DNA from: an uncultured Prevotellaceae bacterium
Lineage (GTDB): Bacteria > Bacteroidota > Bacteroidia > Bacteroidales > Muribaculaceae
Direction of reading: 5' to 3'
Assembly (NCBI GenBank): GCA_900318335.1
Contig: ONKF01000019.1
Location: 1-64,000, forward strand
Length of the DNA stretch: 64,000 nt
Positions 1-7,378 of this stretch are shown here, one piece after another. Under the pieces are notes generated by a model, which saw nothing but the letters and a program-made list of their open reading frames with translations, was not told the origin of the DNA and did not search any database. Within the stretch, counting starts at the first letter, position 1; every line of letters starts with the position of its first letter. The position numbers and the translations under genes were made by a program.

Positions 1-591
1 AGCAATGAGACCCCTGTGAACCGCGTTCATCTGTCGAGCTATTTCATCGGCCAGACTGAGGTGACGCAAGCGCTGTGGCTCGAAGTGATGGGTGCCAATC
101 CCAGCCGCTTTTCAGGAAATCTCCAGCGTCCTGTGGAGCAGGTGAGCTGGAATGACTGCCAGACGTTTCTCGCTCGCCTGAACGAGCTGACGGGCAAGAA
201 TTTCCGTCTGTTGACCGAGGCGGAGTGGGAATTCGCTGCTCGTGGTGGCAACAAGAGCCTGGGTTACAAATATGCCGGCAGTGACACGATTGAGAATGTT
301 GCTTGGTACAGTGACAATGCCTACAGAACACCCCATCCAGTGGCCACCAAGGCTCCTAACGAGCTGGGCTTGTATGACATGAGCGGTAACGTCTGTGAGT
401 GGTGTCAAGACTGGTTCGACAGCTATACCAGTGAAGAGAAGACCAATCCGACAGGTCCTGCTACCGCCTCTTACCGCGTGTTCCGTGGTGGCGGCTGGTA
501 CCCCGGTGCCTCGTGCTGCCGCGTATCGTGGCGGAACCGCAACACGCCGGTGTTCACTGATGCCGACCTGGGGTTGCGCCTTGCCCTTTAA
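1..591 (+). CDS. Formylglycine-generating-enzyme-like (SUMF1 domain) protein, 5' truncated
   Basis: The reading frame is open from base 1 and ends in TAA at 589-591, so only the C-terminal ~196 residues are present and the start lies outside the window. The visible part is an FGE-sulfatase/SUMF1 fold: VTQALWLEVMG near the start, then LTEAEWEFAARGG, then GLYDMSGNVCEW, and finally VFRGGGWYP followed by CRVSWRNRN. Family members either convert a sulfatase cysteine to formylglycine or, in many Bacteroidota, are secreted or lipid-anchored proteins of unknown role, including gliding-motility GldK/J relatives. The paired cysteines of true formylglycine-generating enzymes cannot be judged here. The N-terminus, which would show any signal peptide or extra domain, is missing, so the exact role is open. 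Confidence 0.85.
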   Translation, partial: SNETPVNRVHLSSYFIGQTEVTQALWLEVMGANPSRFSGNLQRPVEQVSWNDCQTFLARLNELTGKNFRLLTEAEWEFAARGGNKSLGYKYAGSDTIENVAWYSDNAYRTPHPVATKAPNELGLYDMSGNVCEWCQDWFDSYTSEEKTNPTGPATASYRVFRGGGWYPGASCCRVSWRNRNTPVFTDADLGLRLAL

Positions 592-668
592 CTTGGCGTA
601 GCCAAAAGCACAAATTTCACAGACTAGCTGATGTAGCGAGACCGTCGTTTAATTTGTGAAATTCGTTG

Positions 669-1265
669 TTATGATATGATGCTGGTACCGTCTATGCCGG
701 CAAACTGCTCGCGCAATCCCGGTACCTTGTCGGCATCGGCCTCGATGGTCATGGAGCACACGTTGTCAAAGGCCTGCTCTATCACCTTCAGGTCGCTCTT
801 TTTCACCACTTTCATCACGTCGTTCATGCTCAGGTAAGGGAAGGTGAACGACAGCCTCGCCTGTTCATGGCATTCAAGGATTTCGCCCGCTTCAATGGCC
901 AGTTTCGCTGCTTCACGATAAGCCACTATGAGTCCCGAGGTACCCAGCTTGATGCCGCCAAAGTAGCGGATGACAACAATCACGATGTTGGTCAGCTCAA
1001 AGGAATTGATTTGTCCCAGGATGGGCTTGCCAGCGGTGCCGCTGGGCTCGCCGTTGTCGCTGCTCAGGTACTCGTTGCGCTCGGTGCCTATCATGTAGGC
1101 CCAGCAACAGTGCCGCGCGTCATGGTATTCGTTGGCATAGCGTTTAATTACGGCCCGCGCCTCCTCGGCGCTTGACACGGGTTCGGCAAACGCCAGGAAA
1201 CGTGACATCTTCTCGCGGTAGATGCCCTGCGAGACGCCCTTCACTGTCTTGTAGAAATCACTCAT
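669..1265 (-). CDS. yigZ: YigZ/IMPACT family protein
   Basis: This 198-residue protein matches the IMPACT/YigZ (UPF0029) family in length and motifs. DNGEPSGTAGKPIL lies at residues 70-83 and RYFGGIKLGTSGL at about 100-112; these are the signature stretches of the N-terminal domain. The C-terminal ~70 residues fit the second, EF-G-like ferredoxin-fold domain. Bacterial YigZ is cytosolic; its eukaryotic relative IMPACT regulates Gcn2, but the bacterial role is unsettled. The gene stands alone, divergent from the membrane-protein gene at 1338, and a TAAATTTG -7 element lies 13 bases upstream of its ATG, so the leader is very short. Confidence 0.9.
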   Translation of the reverse strand: MSDFYKTVKGVSQGIYREKMSRFLAFAEPVSSAEEARAVIKRYANEYHDARHCCWAYMIGTERNEYLSSDNGEPSGTAGKPILGQINSFELTNIVIVVIRYFGGIKLGTSGLIVAYREAAKLAIEAGEILECHEQARLSFTFPYLSMNDVMKVVKKSDLKVIEQAFDNVCSMTIEADADKVPGLREQFAGIDGTSIIS

Positions 1266-1278
1266 AATAAATGTGTCA

Positions 1279-1286
1279 CAAATTTA
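1279..1286 (-). promoter_or_regulatory. -7 promoter element of yigZ
   Basis: TAAATTTG on the minus strand matches the Bacteroidota -7 consensus TAnnTTTG. Transcription would begin about 6 bases downstream, giving a leader of under 10 nt. Confidence 0.5.
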
Positions 1287-1308
1287 GTCGTTTTTCTTGA
1301 ATTATACC

Positions 1309-1316
1309 TATATTTG
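1309..1316 (+). promoter_or_regulatory. -7 promoter element of the 1338 gene
   Basis: TATATTTG matches TAnnTTTG and sits back to back with the yigZ promoter. The short leader contains AGGAGA seven bases before the ATG at 1338, an unusually good Shine-Dalgarno sequence for this phylum. Confidence 0.5.
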
Positions 1317-1337
1317 TGCCAAAAATTAGGAGAAACT

Positions 1338-1877
1338 ATGGATAAGCAATTATTGGAGCAGACCAAGAAGGAATGTGCCCGAGGTCAAAAGCGGGGACTT
1401 CATTTTATCATGGCTTCGGTCATTATCTGGGCGATGGTGGCCATTGTGCATTTTACAGGACTCCCCATCGAGACCAAGAACCTGCTGACCTTCTGCTGCA
1501 CGTGCCCATTGATGCCACTGGCATGGCTCATCAGCAAGCCCCTGGGTATCACATTCAACGACAAGGAAAACCCGCTCACTTCATTAGGAATCATCCTCTC
1601 GTGTGCCCAACTGCCATATCTGCTCATCGTCATGTGGGTCTATGCCGCGGTGCCCGACAAGATGGTGATGACCCTTGCCATGGTTTTTGGTGCCCATCTG
1701 TTGCCCTTCGGCTGGCTCTATAACTCCCGGGCCTATTACATCATGGCTGGCATGGTAACGCTTGGCGCCCTTGTGGTGGGCTTGATGTATCCACCCCAAG
1801 TCTTGGCCCTATGCATGGTGGCGGCCGAGGTGGTCTTCTGCCTGTTGCTGATGGCCGAGAACAAAAAAGATAATTAA
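1338..1877 (+). CDS. Integral membrane protein of unknown function (DUF7010-like)
   Basis: A 179-residue polytopic inner-membrane protein. After a charged N-terminus (MDKQLLEQTKKE) come about six hydrophobic segments: around residues 22-38, 47-65, 78-97, 103-122, 132-148 and 152-170. The length and the MDK-LLEQTKKECARGQ opening resemble DUF7010 proteins, but I cannot confirm the family. I prefer the ATG at 1338 over the upstream TTG at 1314 because an AGGAGA ribosome-binding sequence stands seven bases before it and the TTG lies inside the -7 promoter element. The gene appears monocistronic, and no substrate or partner can be inferred from its neighbours. Confidence 0.8.
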   Translation: MDKQLLEQTKKECARGQKRGLHFIMASVIIWAMVAIVHFTGLPIETKNLLTFCCTCPLMPLAWLISKPLGITFNDKENPLTSLGIILSCAQLPYLLIVMWVYAAVPDKMVMTLAMVFGAHLLPFGWLYNSRAYYIMAGMVTLGALVVGLMYPPQVLALCMVAAEVVFCLLLMAENKKDN

Positions 1878-2283
1878 TTAAATAGCTGATTTTCAGACTA
1901 CTATTATTTGACGGCACATTTTTTTGATGTGCCGTTAAACCTTGTCCCGTTTGCTGCGTCAAATCCATCGCCAAATACCACCTCATCTTGAGCATTAAGA
2001 CAGATTTTTTAATGTTTTTATAGTACTTCTCATCCAAGACACCCGGTTGAATCTTGGATGCCTTGCTGTCTCTCGCCCGCAACAACCTGTAGCGAGAACA
2101 CACTCTCTCCACCGGAAAGCGTTCCTTGACATGATGACCCCACATGAATTGACTATATCGGCCTCATAGCTTGGCTGTGCGTTATCCCTTAATCGTGTCG
2201 TCAGGCGGTAACCAGTCCGTTCCTGGCGCGAAGCTGTTTCAATTCAATTAAATGTCTAATCATGATTAAAGTCTATTGAAAGT
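1878..2283. other. 406-base gap with a small hairpin and a 12-bp palindrome
   Basis: No convincing gene is present. An inverted repeat with arms ACGGCACAT and ATGTGCCGT around a T-rich loop lies at about 1910-1937 and could end transcription of the 1338 gene. A perfect palindrome, TAATCATGATTA, is at 2257-2268, 15 bases before the AAA-protein start, where an operator could be. The minus strand is open from about 2145 into the 1338 gene, but the translation is not recognisable; it may be a decayed gene or chance. Confidence 0.4.
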
Positions 2284-4425
2284 ATGCAGCATTTATCAAT
2301 CCAATTTTTGCCCGCAAGCGGCAACCATGAGTTCATGTACAACTATGGTGACATTGATGTCGTGGTCGTGTCAACCAAGAGTGTTAAACCTTCTCATCCC
2401 CATGCAATAGTAATCTATAACGAACAGTTGATGATGATGGCCGCTGTCTATTGCGGCAATTTGGCAGAGGAAGGGTCTCTGATGAAGTGCTCTGGCCGTT
2501 CAATCCATGTCAAGTTGAAAAACAAGAGCATCTGGATGCCAGGGAAGTACTTCCTGCTGGTGCGCAACTGCAAGACCGAGAAAGTATGCCGCTTTAATCT
2601 TATCATGGATGAGCATGGCGATATGCAGGTCACTGCTCGCAAGGAGTGCTCAAGGATGAGCGTCGAGGCTGCCCTCTGCGGTGAACTCTATTTAGAATCC
2701 TGGACCAGTTGGAGTGGATTATCAATCCGACCAGGCGTACTGCAGCTCCGGCGATGGGCCGTCATGAGGGCGCAGCAGAATATCCTGAACAATATGCGTT
2801 CCAACGGGGATGACTCCAGCAACAAGTTGTTGTTTAACAACAATATGCTGGTCGAGAAAGTGGGTAATGACCCCGGTGGCATGACGGTCAAGATGCTGGC
2901 AGGCATCATAGCTGCTGGCTACATGAGGAAGACGGTCAACTGTGAAGAACTTGATGACGTCACAGAAAACACTCCTAACCGTTATGACAAACTGAATGCC
3001 CTGTTTGAGAACACGAGCGATGTCCCTTGGGAAGATAATTCCGGCAAGAATACAATCTATGTCTTTTACAACATCGGAATCCTGGCTACTGCGAGCGGCA
3101 GGATCATCGTCAAGAAACTGCTCTCCCGCTGGCCCAACGAGTCCAACTGTGCCATCTTTTATGGCACGCGGGCCGAAATCGATGCCATGCTGGAGCAGAA
3201 CCCCTCGATGAAAGAAATCTTCCCGACTACCAACCGCGTGGCAACGGAACCACCCACGCTGGAAGAGCTCATAGAACTGTTCTGCACCGAGTTGCGGTAT
3301 GCCAAACTGAGCCTTTCGCCCGCTGCGACCGACAAATTGTGCCGTCTGGTTACCGAAGCCTATAATCAGGGCATCACAAAGCATTGGGATTCCAAGTCGG
3401 TAAGCCACTATGTCAACGATATCGTCAAGCCCGCCTATTGCCGGCATCTGATAGAGCGCTTGGTTGACAACCCCGACGGCAATGCTTGCGAGCAAGTCCA
3501 GCCAGGAGACATTGATGAGTCATTCTTCAGCACCACTCAAGTGACTACCGAGCAGCTGCTCGACGGTTTCAACGAGATTGTGGGCCTGGAGGAAATCAAG
3601 CGTAACATCATCACGCTCTCTAACAGGATGCGGTTTTATCAGCAGCGCCGACAGTTAGGACTCTACACCAGTGACGAGGCTGCTTTCCATGCCGTGTTCA
3701 TGGGCAATCCAGGAACCGGAAAGACAACTGTGGCCAAGATGTTAGGCAAGATTTACCATTCTCTGGGAATCCTCTCTCGTGGCGAAGTCATCTGTGTGGA
3801 CCGTTCCCTGATGGTCGGTGAGTTCATCGGGCAAACTGAGCAGAACATGAAGCAGATTCTTGCCGAGGCCCGTGGCAATGTGCTCTTTGTCGATGAGGCC
3901 TACACCCTTTACAAGGAGGACTGCAACAAGGATTTCGGACGCATTGCGGTGGAGTGTCTGCTGGATGTGCTGTCGCGCAAGAACCCGGACATGCTGATTA
4001 TCTTTGCGGGTTATGAGCAGGAAATGAAAAGGCTCTTGTCGATGAACCAAGGTCTTGACGGGCGCTTCCCTTACAAGTTCTACTTCCCCGACTGCACTGC
4101 CGAGCAATTGATGCAGATTGCGAAACTGATTCTCGCTAAGGATCAGTACATCCTCACTCCTGAGGCCGAATCGCTCCTGGAGAAATCCATCAGGGAGGCT
4201 GTTAGCCACAAGGACCGCACCTTTGGCAACGCTCGCTGGGTGGGACAATATGTTCGCAATGGTATCATTCCGGCAATGGCTGATAGACTCTCATCGATGG
4301 TGCATGCCTTCACGCCTGAGGTATATCAGACCATCGAGGCAGCAGACGTCAAGACAGCCCACGACCGTTACAACGCGGGCACACTGCAGCTGTCACAGCG
4401 CGGCATCGTCGGCTTCCGCGCCTGA
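2284..4425 (+). CDS. Tandem CbbX/SpoVK-type AAA+ protein, first module degenerate
   Basis: A 713-residue cytosolic protein. The C-terminal part (about 430-690) is a canonical CbbX/CfxQ/SpoVK-type AAA+ ATPase: Walker A GNPGTGKTT at 474-482 (K480), Walker B LFVDEAY (D537, E538), and the GYEQEMKRLL...DGRFP lid signature. The middle (about 185-420) aligns with the same pattern: VGNDPGGMT at 193-201 corresponds to Walker A with Met200 in place of the lysine, VFYNI at 260-264 replaces VDEAY, and YGTRAEIDAMLEQNP matches GYEQEMKRLLSMNQG. It therefore reads as an inactive AAA module followed by an active one. Residues 1-180 are an unrecognised, beta-rich domain. CbbX-type ATPases remodel partner proteins; the partner here is unknown and the neighbouring genes give no hint. 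Confidence 0.85.
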   Translation: MQHLSIQFLPASGNHEFMYNYGDIDVVVVSTKSVKPSHPHAIVIYNEQLMMMAAVYCGNLAEEGSLMKCSGRSIHVKLKNKSIWMPGKYFLLVRNCKTEKVCRFNLIMDEHGDMQVTARKECSRMSVEAALCGELYLESWTSWSGLSIRPGVLQLRRWAVMRAQQNILNNMRSNGDDSSNKLLFNNNMLVEKVGNDPGGMTVKMLAGIIAAGYMRKTVNCEELDDVTENTPNRYDKLNALFENTSDVPWEDNSGKNTIYVFYNIGILATASGRIIVKKLLSRWPNESNCAIFYGTRAEIDAMLEQNPSMKEIFPTTNRVATEPPTLEELIELFCTELRYAKLSLSPAATDKLCRLVTEAYNQGITKHWDSKSVSHYVNDIVKPAYCRHLIERLVDNPDGNACEQVQPGDIDESFFSTTQVTTEQLLDGFNEIVGLEEIKRNIITLSNRMRFYQQRRQLGLYTSDEAAFHAVFMGNPGTGKTTVAKMLGKIYHSLGILSRGEVICVDRSLMVGEFIGQTEQNMKQILAEARGNVLFVDEAYTLYKEDCNKDFGRIAVECLLDVLSRKNPDMLIIFAGYEQEMKRLLSMNQGLDGRFPYKFYFPDCTAEQLMQIAKLILAKDQYILTPEAESLLEKSIREAVSHKDRTFGNARWVGQYVRNGIIPAMADRLSSMVHAFTPEVYQTIEAADVKTAHDRYNAGTLQLSQRGIVGFRA

Positions 4426-4457
4426 TGTCTGAAGACGTGAAAAAAGTTCAGTGGTAG

Positions 4458-4907
4458 TTAATCGTCAGACTCGGCGATTTCGCATTGGCACATCTCGCGG
4501 TATTCTTCCCAATCGGGGTCTTCCTCGGCAAGAAACTCGAGCGGCATGGTATCAAAGCCAGCCAGGGCCTCGTTAAACTTGCGCTGGAAGATGTGCAGGC
4601 TGCGGGTATAGAAAACCCAGTTGCGCTGTCCGTCACCGGTATAGATGCCGGTGAGGATGGCGACCGGGTCGCGGTCAAAGCATGCCATCAGGGCATCGGT
4701 CACTTCTTCCATCAGTTTGGAGTCGGCATAGCGCGGTAATGCTTTCTCATCGCCCTCATATTGCCATGTGACCTCTACACGGTAGCGATAGATTCCTGAC
4801 TGTATGACGGGTTCCATCGCGCGCCGTCCAGTCACGAGAATCAGGTTGCCATTGTCCCCCTCGGCAGGTGCCGTCCACCAGTCGTTGCTTATTCTTAATT
4901 GTGCCAT
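4458..4907 (-). CDS. DUF695 domain protein
   Basis: A 149-residue soluble protein, almost entirely one DUF695 domain: DWWTAPAEGDNG at the start, RYRVEVTWQY in the middle, and AILTGIYTGDGQRNWVFYT around residues 83-101. The C-terminus is strongly acidic. The family is uncharacterised, though related domains occur in RNase E regulator B-type proteins. It has no signal peptide, so it should be cytosolic. The gene is convergent with the AAA gene, only 32 bases away, and is transcribed from its own TAACTTTGC promoter. The family call rests on remembered motifs. Confidence 0.75.
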   Translation of the reverse strand: MAQLRISNDWWTAPAEGDNGNLILVTGRRAMEPVIQSGIYRYRVEVTWQYEGDEKALPRYADSKLMEEVTDALMACFDRDPVAILTGIYTGDGQRNWVFYTRSLHIFQRKFNEALAGFDTMPLEFLAEEDPDWEEYREMCQCEIAESDD

Positions 4908-4934
4908 AGGTCTTGTGTTAGTCGTTTTCCAGAC

Positions 4935-4943
4935 GCAAAGTTA
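4935..4943 (-). promoter_or_regulatory. -7 promoter element of the DUF695 gene
   Basis: TAACTTTGC on the minus strand, about 27 bases upstream of the ATG at 4907, matches the Bacteroidota -7 consensus. Confidence 0.55.
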
Positions 4944-4963
4944 GTCAAATTTCTTATTTTGGC

Positions 4964-5002
4964 AATAAGTAAGCGCAACCTCGTGGGCTGCGCTCTCTTA
5001 TT
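4964..5002 (-). terminator. Hairpin downstream of the 5027 lipoprotein gene
   Basis: Arms AATAAG/CTTATT and AGCGCA/TGCGCT form a long, slightly interrupted stem directly after the lipoprotein stop codon. There is no good uridine run, so it may be a weak terminator or an mRNA end protector. Confidence 0.45.
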
Positions 5003-5026
5003 GTTCCTTCATGTGTGGGAAATTGA

Positions 5027-5485
5027 TCAGGGATAAACAAAGGTGATGGTCTCGCTCTTGAGATCGCGTCCTTGGCCCTGACCTCGGGTGACAAACACAT
5101 AGAATGTGCCGTTCACCTTCGGGGAGTCTCCATAGACTTTGTTATTCAATTTGCCCCTCATTTCTTCGAAATAGGCCTTCACCTTAGGCACAAATGCATT
5201 ATACTTCTGGACAGCCTCGGCATCCTGTTGGGTGAACTCCGAAGGTGCTCCCGTGGTATAATTGGCGGGGGTGTCATAGATGACCTGGTTATCCTTGACC
5301 CATGTCATGATATCACTCAAGAATGCGTCAGGACCTGAATAAGAGGTGTGGCCGACCGAAATCGTATAGGTGACATATTTGGGATAATCCGGCTCGGGAC
5401 TTGTGTCAAACTCACATGATGTGAGCGCTGTCATCGAGAGCAGGAAACATATCGTCAACAATGATAATCTATAAATCTTTTTCAT
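5027..5485 (-). CDS. Small lipoprotein of unknown function
   Basis: A 152-residue exported lipoprotein. MKKIYRLSLLTICFLLSM is a signal peptide and LTSC (Cys about residue 23) a lipobox, followed by acidic and proline-rich residues as usual for outer-membrane lipoproteins in this phylum. The mature part is rich in Tyr and Thr, with no motif I recognise. A longer in-frame start at 5518 would add 11 residues before MKK and spoil the signal peptide; the ATG at 5485, with a TAATTTTGC promoter 30 bases upstream, is preferred. It is transcribed alone, and the hairpin at 4964-5002 likely ends the message. Confidence 0.8.
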   Translation of the reverse strand: MKKIYRLSLLTICFLLSMTALTSCEFDTSPEPDYPKYVTYTISVGHTSYSGPDAFLSDIMTWVKDNQVIYDTPANYTTGAPSEFTQQDAEAVQKYNAFVPKVKAYFEEMRGKLNNKVYGDSPKVNGTFYVFVTRGQGQGRDLKSETITFVYP

Positions 5486-5514
5486 TACAGTTAAAAGGTT
5501 GTTTATTCCGAGGT

Positions 5515-5523
5515 GCAAAATTA
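5515..5523 (-). promoter_or_regulatory. -7 promoter element of the 5027 lipoprotein gene
   Basis: TAATTTTGC on the minus strand matches TAnnTTTG; the predicted leader is about 22 nt. Confidence 0.5.
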
Positions 5524-5674
5524 GTCAGTTTTTCCTGAATCACCAAGGATTTCATCAATATTTGTGCTTTTTAATCGAAATGTAATGATGCTTTATAAAC
5601 CATTCACAGCGATGGAATCGGGCCGAATTCATCTAAAAAATATGCAAAAAAGCACAAAATAAAGCCAAAATTAC

Positions 5675-5704
5675 TTGTTAATAACTTTTTTTGAGTACTT
5701 TTGC
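5675..5704 (+). promoter_or_regulatory. Promoter of the thioredoxin-like gene
   Basis: TTG at 5675-5677 and TACTTTTGC at 5696-5704 match the -33 and -7 elements of the Bacteroidota sigma factor with 18-base spacing. Transcription should start near 5709, leaving a leader of about 100 nt. Confidence 0.6.
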
Positions 5705-5811
5705 AGACCCTATCATTTACCGCTATGCGGTGATGGGTCGTCGAGAATCGACAAGGGCGTGTTGAGCGTTAACTTCAAGAGCCCTGAATTGTGAACCATA
5801 AAGAATAATGA
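5705..5811 (+). promoter_or_regulatory. Structured 5' leader of unknown class
   Basis: The 100-nt leader folds into at least two and perhaps three hairpins. The first pairs GACCC...GGGTC at about 5706-5739 and includes an inner ACCGC/GCGGT stem; a short GTCG/CGAC stem follows; a third pairs GGGC with GCCC at about 5755-5784. This is too ordered for a normal AT-rich Bacteroidales leader. No known riboswitch class is recognised. The rest of the gap, 5524-5674, is AT-rich and featureless. Confidence 0.5.
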
Positions 5812-6294
5812 ATGAATAAGGCATTATTGACAATTGCTACCGTAGGATTGCTGATCTTGTTCTCTTCGGCTTATTATTCGGCTCCTGCCGACAGCCGTAT
5901 CGGGTACAAGGCTCCGGGTCTCACATTGGATAACAGCAACGGCTTGTCACCCTTGCAGCAGCATTGTGGCGAGGTGGTGTTGCTCACCTTCTGGTCCTCG
6001 GCCGATGTGGAGTCGCGTTTGAGCAACAAGCACTATGACAGCTTGTCTCGTGTTGATGGAGCAGGTTTTATTCATGTGTCGGTCAACATGGACCGCAGCC
6101 AGAGTGTGTTTGACGCCATTGTCACCATCGATAACCTGAATCACTCTTCTCAATACAGCACTTCACACGGAGCTCAAGAGAAAATCATCAAGAGTTGGCG
6201 CCTTGATGAGGGTTACCACTCCTTCCTTCTCGACGTCAACGGCAAGATTGTCGCTGTTGACCCCGACGACCAGATGCTGGCACAAATCAAGTGA
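5812..6294 (+). CDS. Thioredoxin-like exported protein without a CxxC motif
   Basis: A 160-residue protein with an N-terminal hydrophobic segment (about residues 4-22) that serves as signal peptide or anchor. The body looks like a TlpA/thioredoxin fold: APGLTLDNSNG, then EVVLLTFWSSAD where the active site should be, a central HVSVNMD strand, and FLLDVNGKIVAVDP near the end. The usual WCxxC is replaced by WSSAD, and the only cysteine is in QQHCGE just before it, so it should not act as a dithiol oxidoreductase. It is preceded by a structured leader and followed by a strong terminator, so it is monocistronic. Fold call moderate, function unknown. Confidence 0.75.
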   Translation: MNKALLTIATVGLLILFSSAYYSAPADSRIGYKAPGLTLDNSNGLSPLQQHCGEVVLLTFWSSADVESRLSNKHYDSLSRVDGAGFIHVSVNMDRSQSVFDAIVTIDNLNHSSQYSTSHGAQEKIIKSWRLDEGYHSFLLDVNGKIVAVDPDDQMLAQIK

Positions 6295-6319
6295 AGCTGT
6301 AGCAATCAATAGAGATAAA

Positions 6320-6364
6320 AAAACATGAGGCATTCATCCCACGATGAGTGCCTCATGTTTTTAT
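6320..6364. terminator. Strong bidirectional terminator
   Basis: An 18-bp stem (AAACATGAGGCATTCATC paired with its near-perfect complement around CCAC), flanked by A and T runs on both sides. It separates the convergent thioredoxin-like gene from the acyltransferase operon. Confidence 0.85.
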
Positions 6365-6389
6365 GTTACTATAACCGTGATGTCTCCAT

Positions 6390-7367
6390 TCAAGCCTGAT
6401 TTTTACGCTCGGACATGAGACTTGGTTTGGTCAGCCAGCGTAATAACTTCACCTTGCTCAACGGTATCAGAATACCCAGGATGACTGCTGTGTAAATAAG
6501 GATGAACGGCAGGCTGCAAGGCAACGAGAAGTATTCTACTGCAGGCTCAATCAAGGCGATGAGGATAATGTAGTGGTACAGGTAATTAAACAGGCTGTCC
6601 TGGCCGATTGGGCGCAACAACTTGATGTCTGGCAGCAAGTTGAAAACAAGCAGCGAGATGACGGTAGAGCTGATAAGGATCATCACCTTCTGTGGCACCT
6701 CGGCAAGGGGATAATGGTCCGAACCGTTCAGGATGTAGCCGCACTTTGGGAATAGTATGAAGATGATGGGCAGCAAGATGACTGCAGTCACGATGTGCAG
6801 GATGTTGTTCTTCCACCACTTGTCGCTGATGCGCCCCTGGCGATAGTAGTAACCCAGCAGGAAGAACGGAAAGAAGTTGAGAGCTCGCTGGATAGACAGC
6901 AGTTTGCCCAATTCGGTCAATCCACTCAAGATGGAAATCAGGAATGCGATAGCGATGTAAATCACGGGTCGCTCCAGCAGGGCGCGTGGAGTGTAGTAAA
7001 CAGTCAATCTCCAGTAGATGAGGCTTAGCAGGTACCACAAGAGGCCATAGGGGAACTCCAGCAGGATTTGAATGGGGTCATCCCCTTTCAGGCTATACCT
7101 GAGGAACACCCAAACCAGATGGAAAAAGACGATTGTAACCATCATCCTGGCGATATTTTGCCAGAGTTTGCGCCCATCCTGTTCGTTGGCCGGACGGGTA
7201 AAGTAACCCGAAATCAAGATGAACAGGGGCATGTGGAATACATAGATCAACCCCATGACGGCATGATTGATAACATTGCTGTTGTCAAGGGCGGTGATGA
7301 CGTGTCCCACGATCACCAGCAGGATCAAAAATCCCTTCAATGAGTCAATCCGATGATTCCGTTCCAT
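6390..7367 (-). CDS. Acyltransferase 3 family membrane protein
   Basis: A 325-residue inner-membrane acyltransferase of the OafA/NolL type. The N-terminal RIDSLKGFLILLVIVGHV, with the histidine in the first membrane helix, is the family signature; HMPLFILISGYF follows. About ten hydrophobic segments span the protein. Such enzymes move acetyl or other acyl groups onto surface sugars or polysaccharides. It is the last gene of the yqgE-coaW-GT2-GNAT operon, 11 bases after the GNAT gene, next to a glycosyltransferase, which fits decoration of a cell-surface glycan. The acceptor is unknown. Confidence 0.88.
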   Translation of the reverse strand: MERNHRIDSLKGFLILLVIVGHVITALDNSNVINHAVMGLIYVFHMPLFILISGYFTRPANEQDGRKLWQNIARMMVTIVFFHLVWVFLRYSLKGDDPIQILLEFPYGLLWYLLSLIYWRLTVYYTPRALLERPVIYIAIAFLISILSGLTELGKLLSIQRALNFFPFFLLGYYYRQGRISDKWWKNNILHIVTAVILLPIIFILFPKCGYILNGSDHYPLAEVPQKVMILISSTVISLLVFNLLPDIKLLRPIGQDSLFNYLYHYIILIALIEPAVEYFSLPCSLPFILIYTAVILGILIPLSKVKLLRWLTKPSLMSERKNQA

Positions 7368-7378
7368 CGTCCACTTAC

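Noticed and set aside
1741-2145. 134-codon minus-strand frame
   Set aside because: It runs into the clear membrane-protein gene on the other strand and its translation has no recognisable motif; kept only as a finding about the gap.
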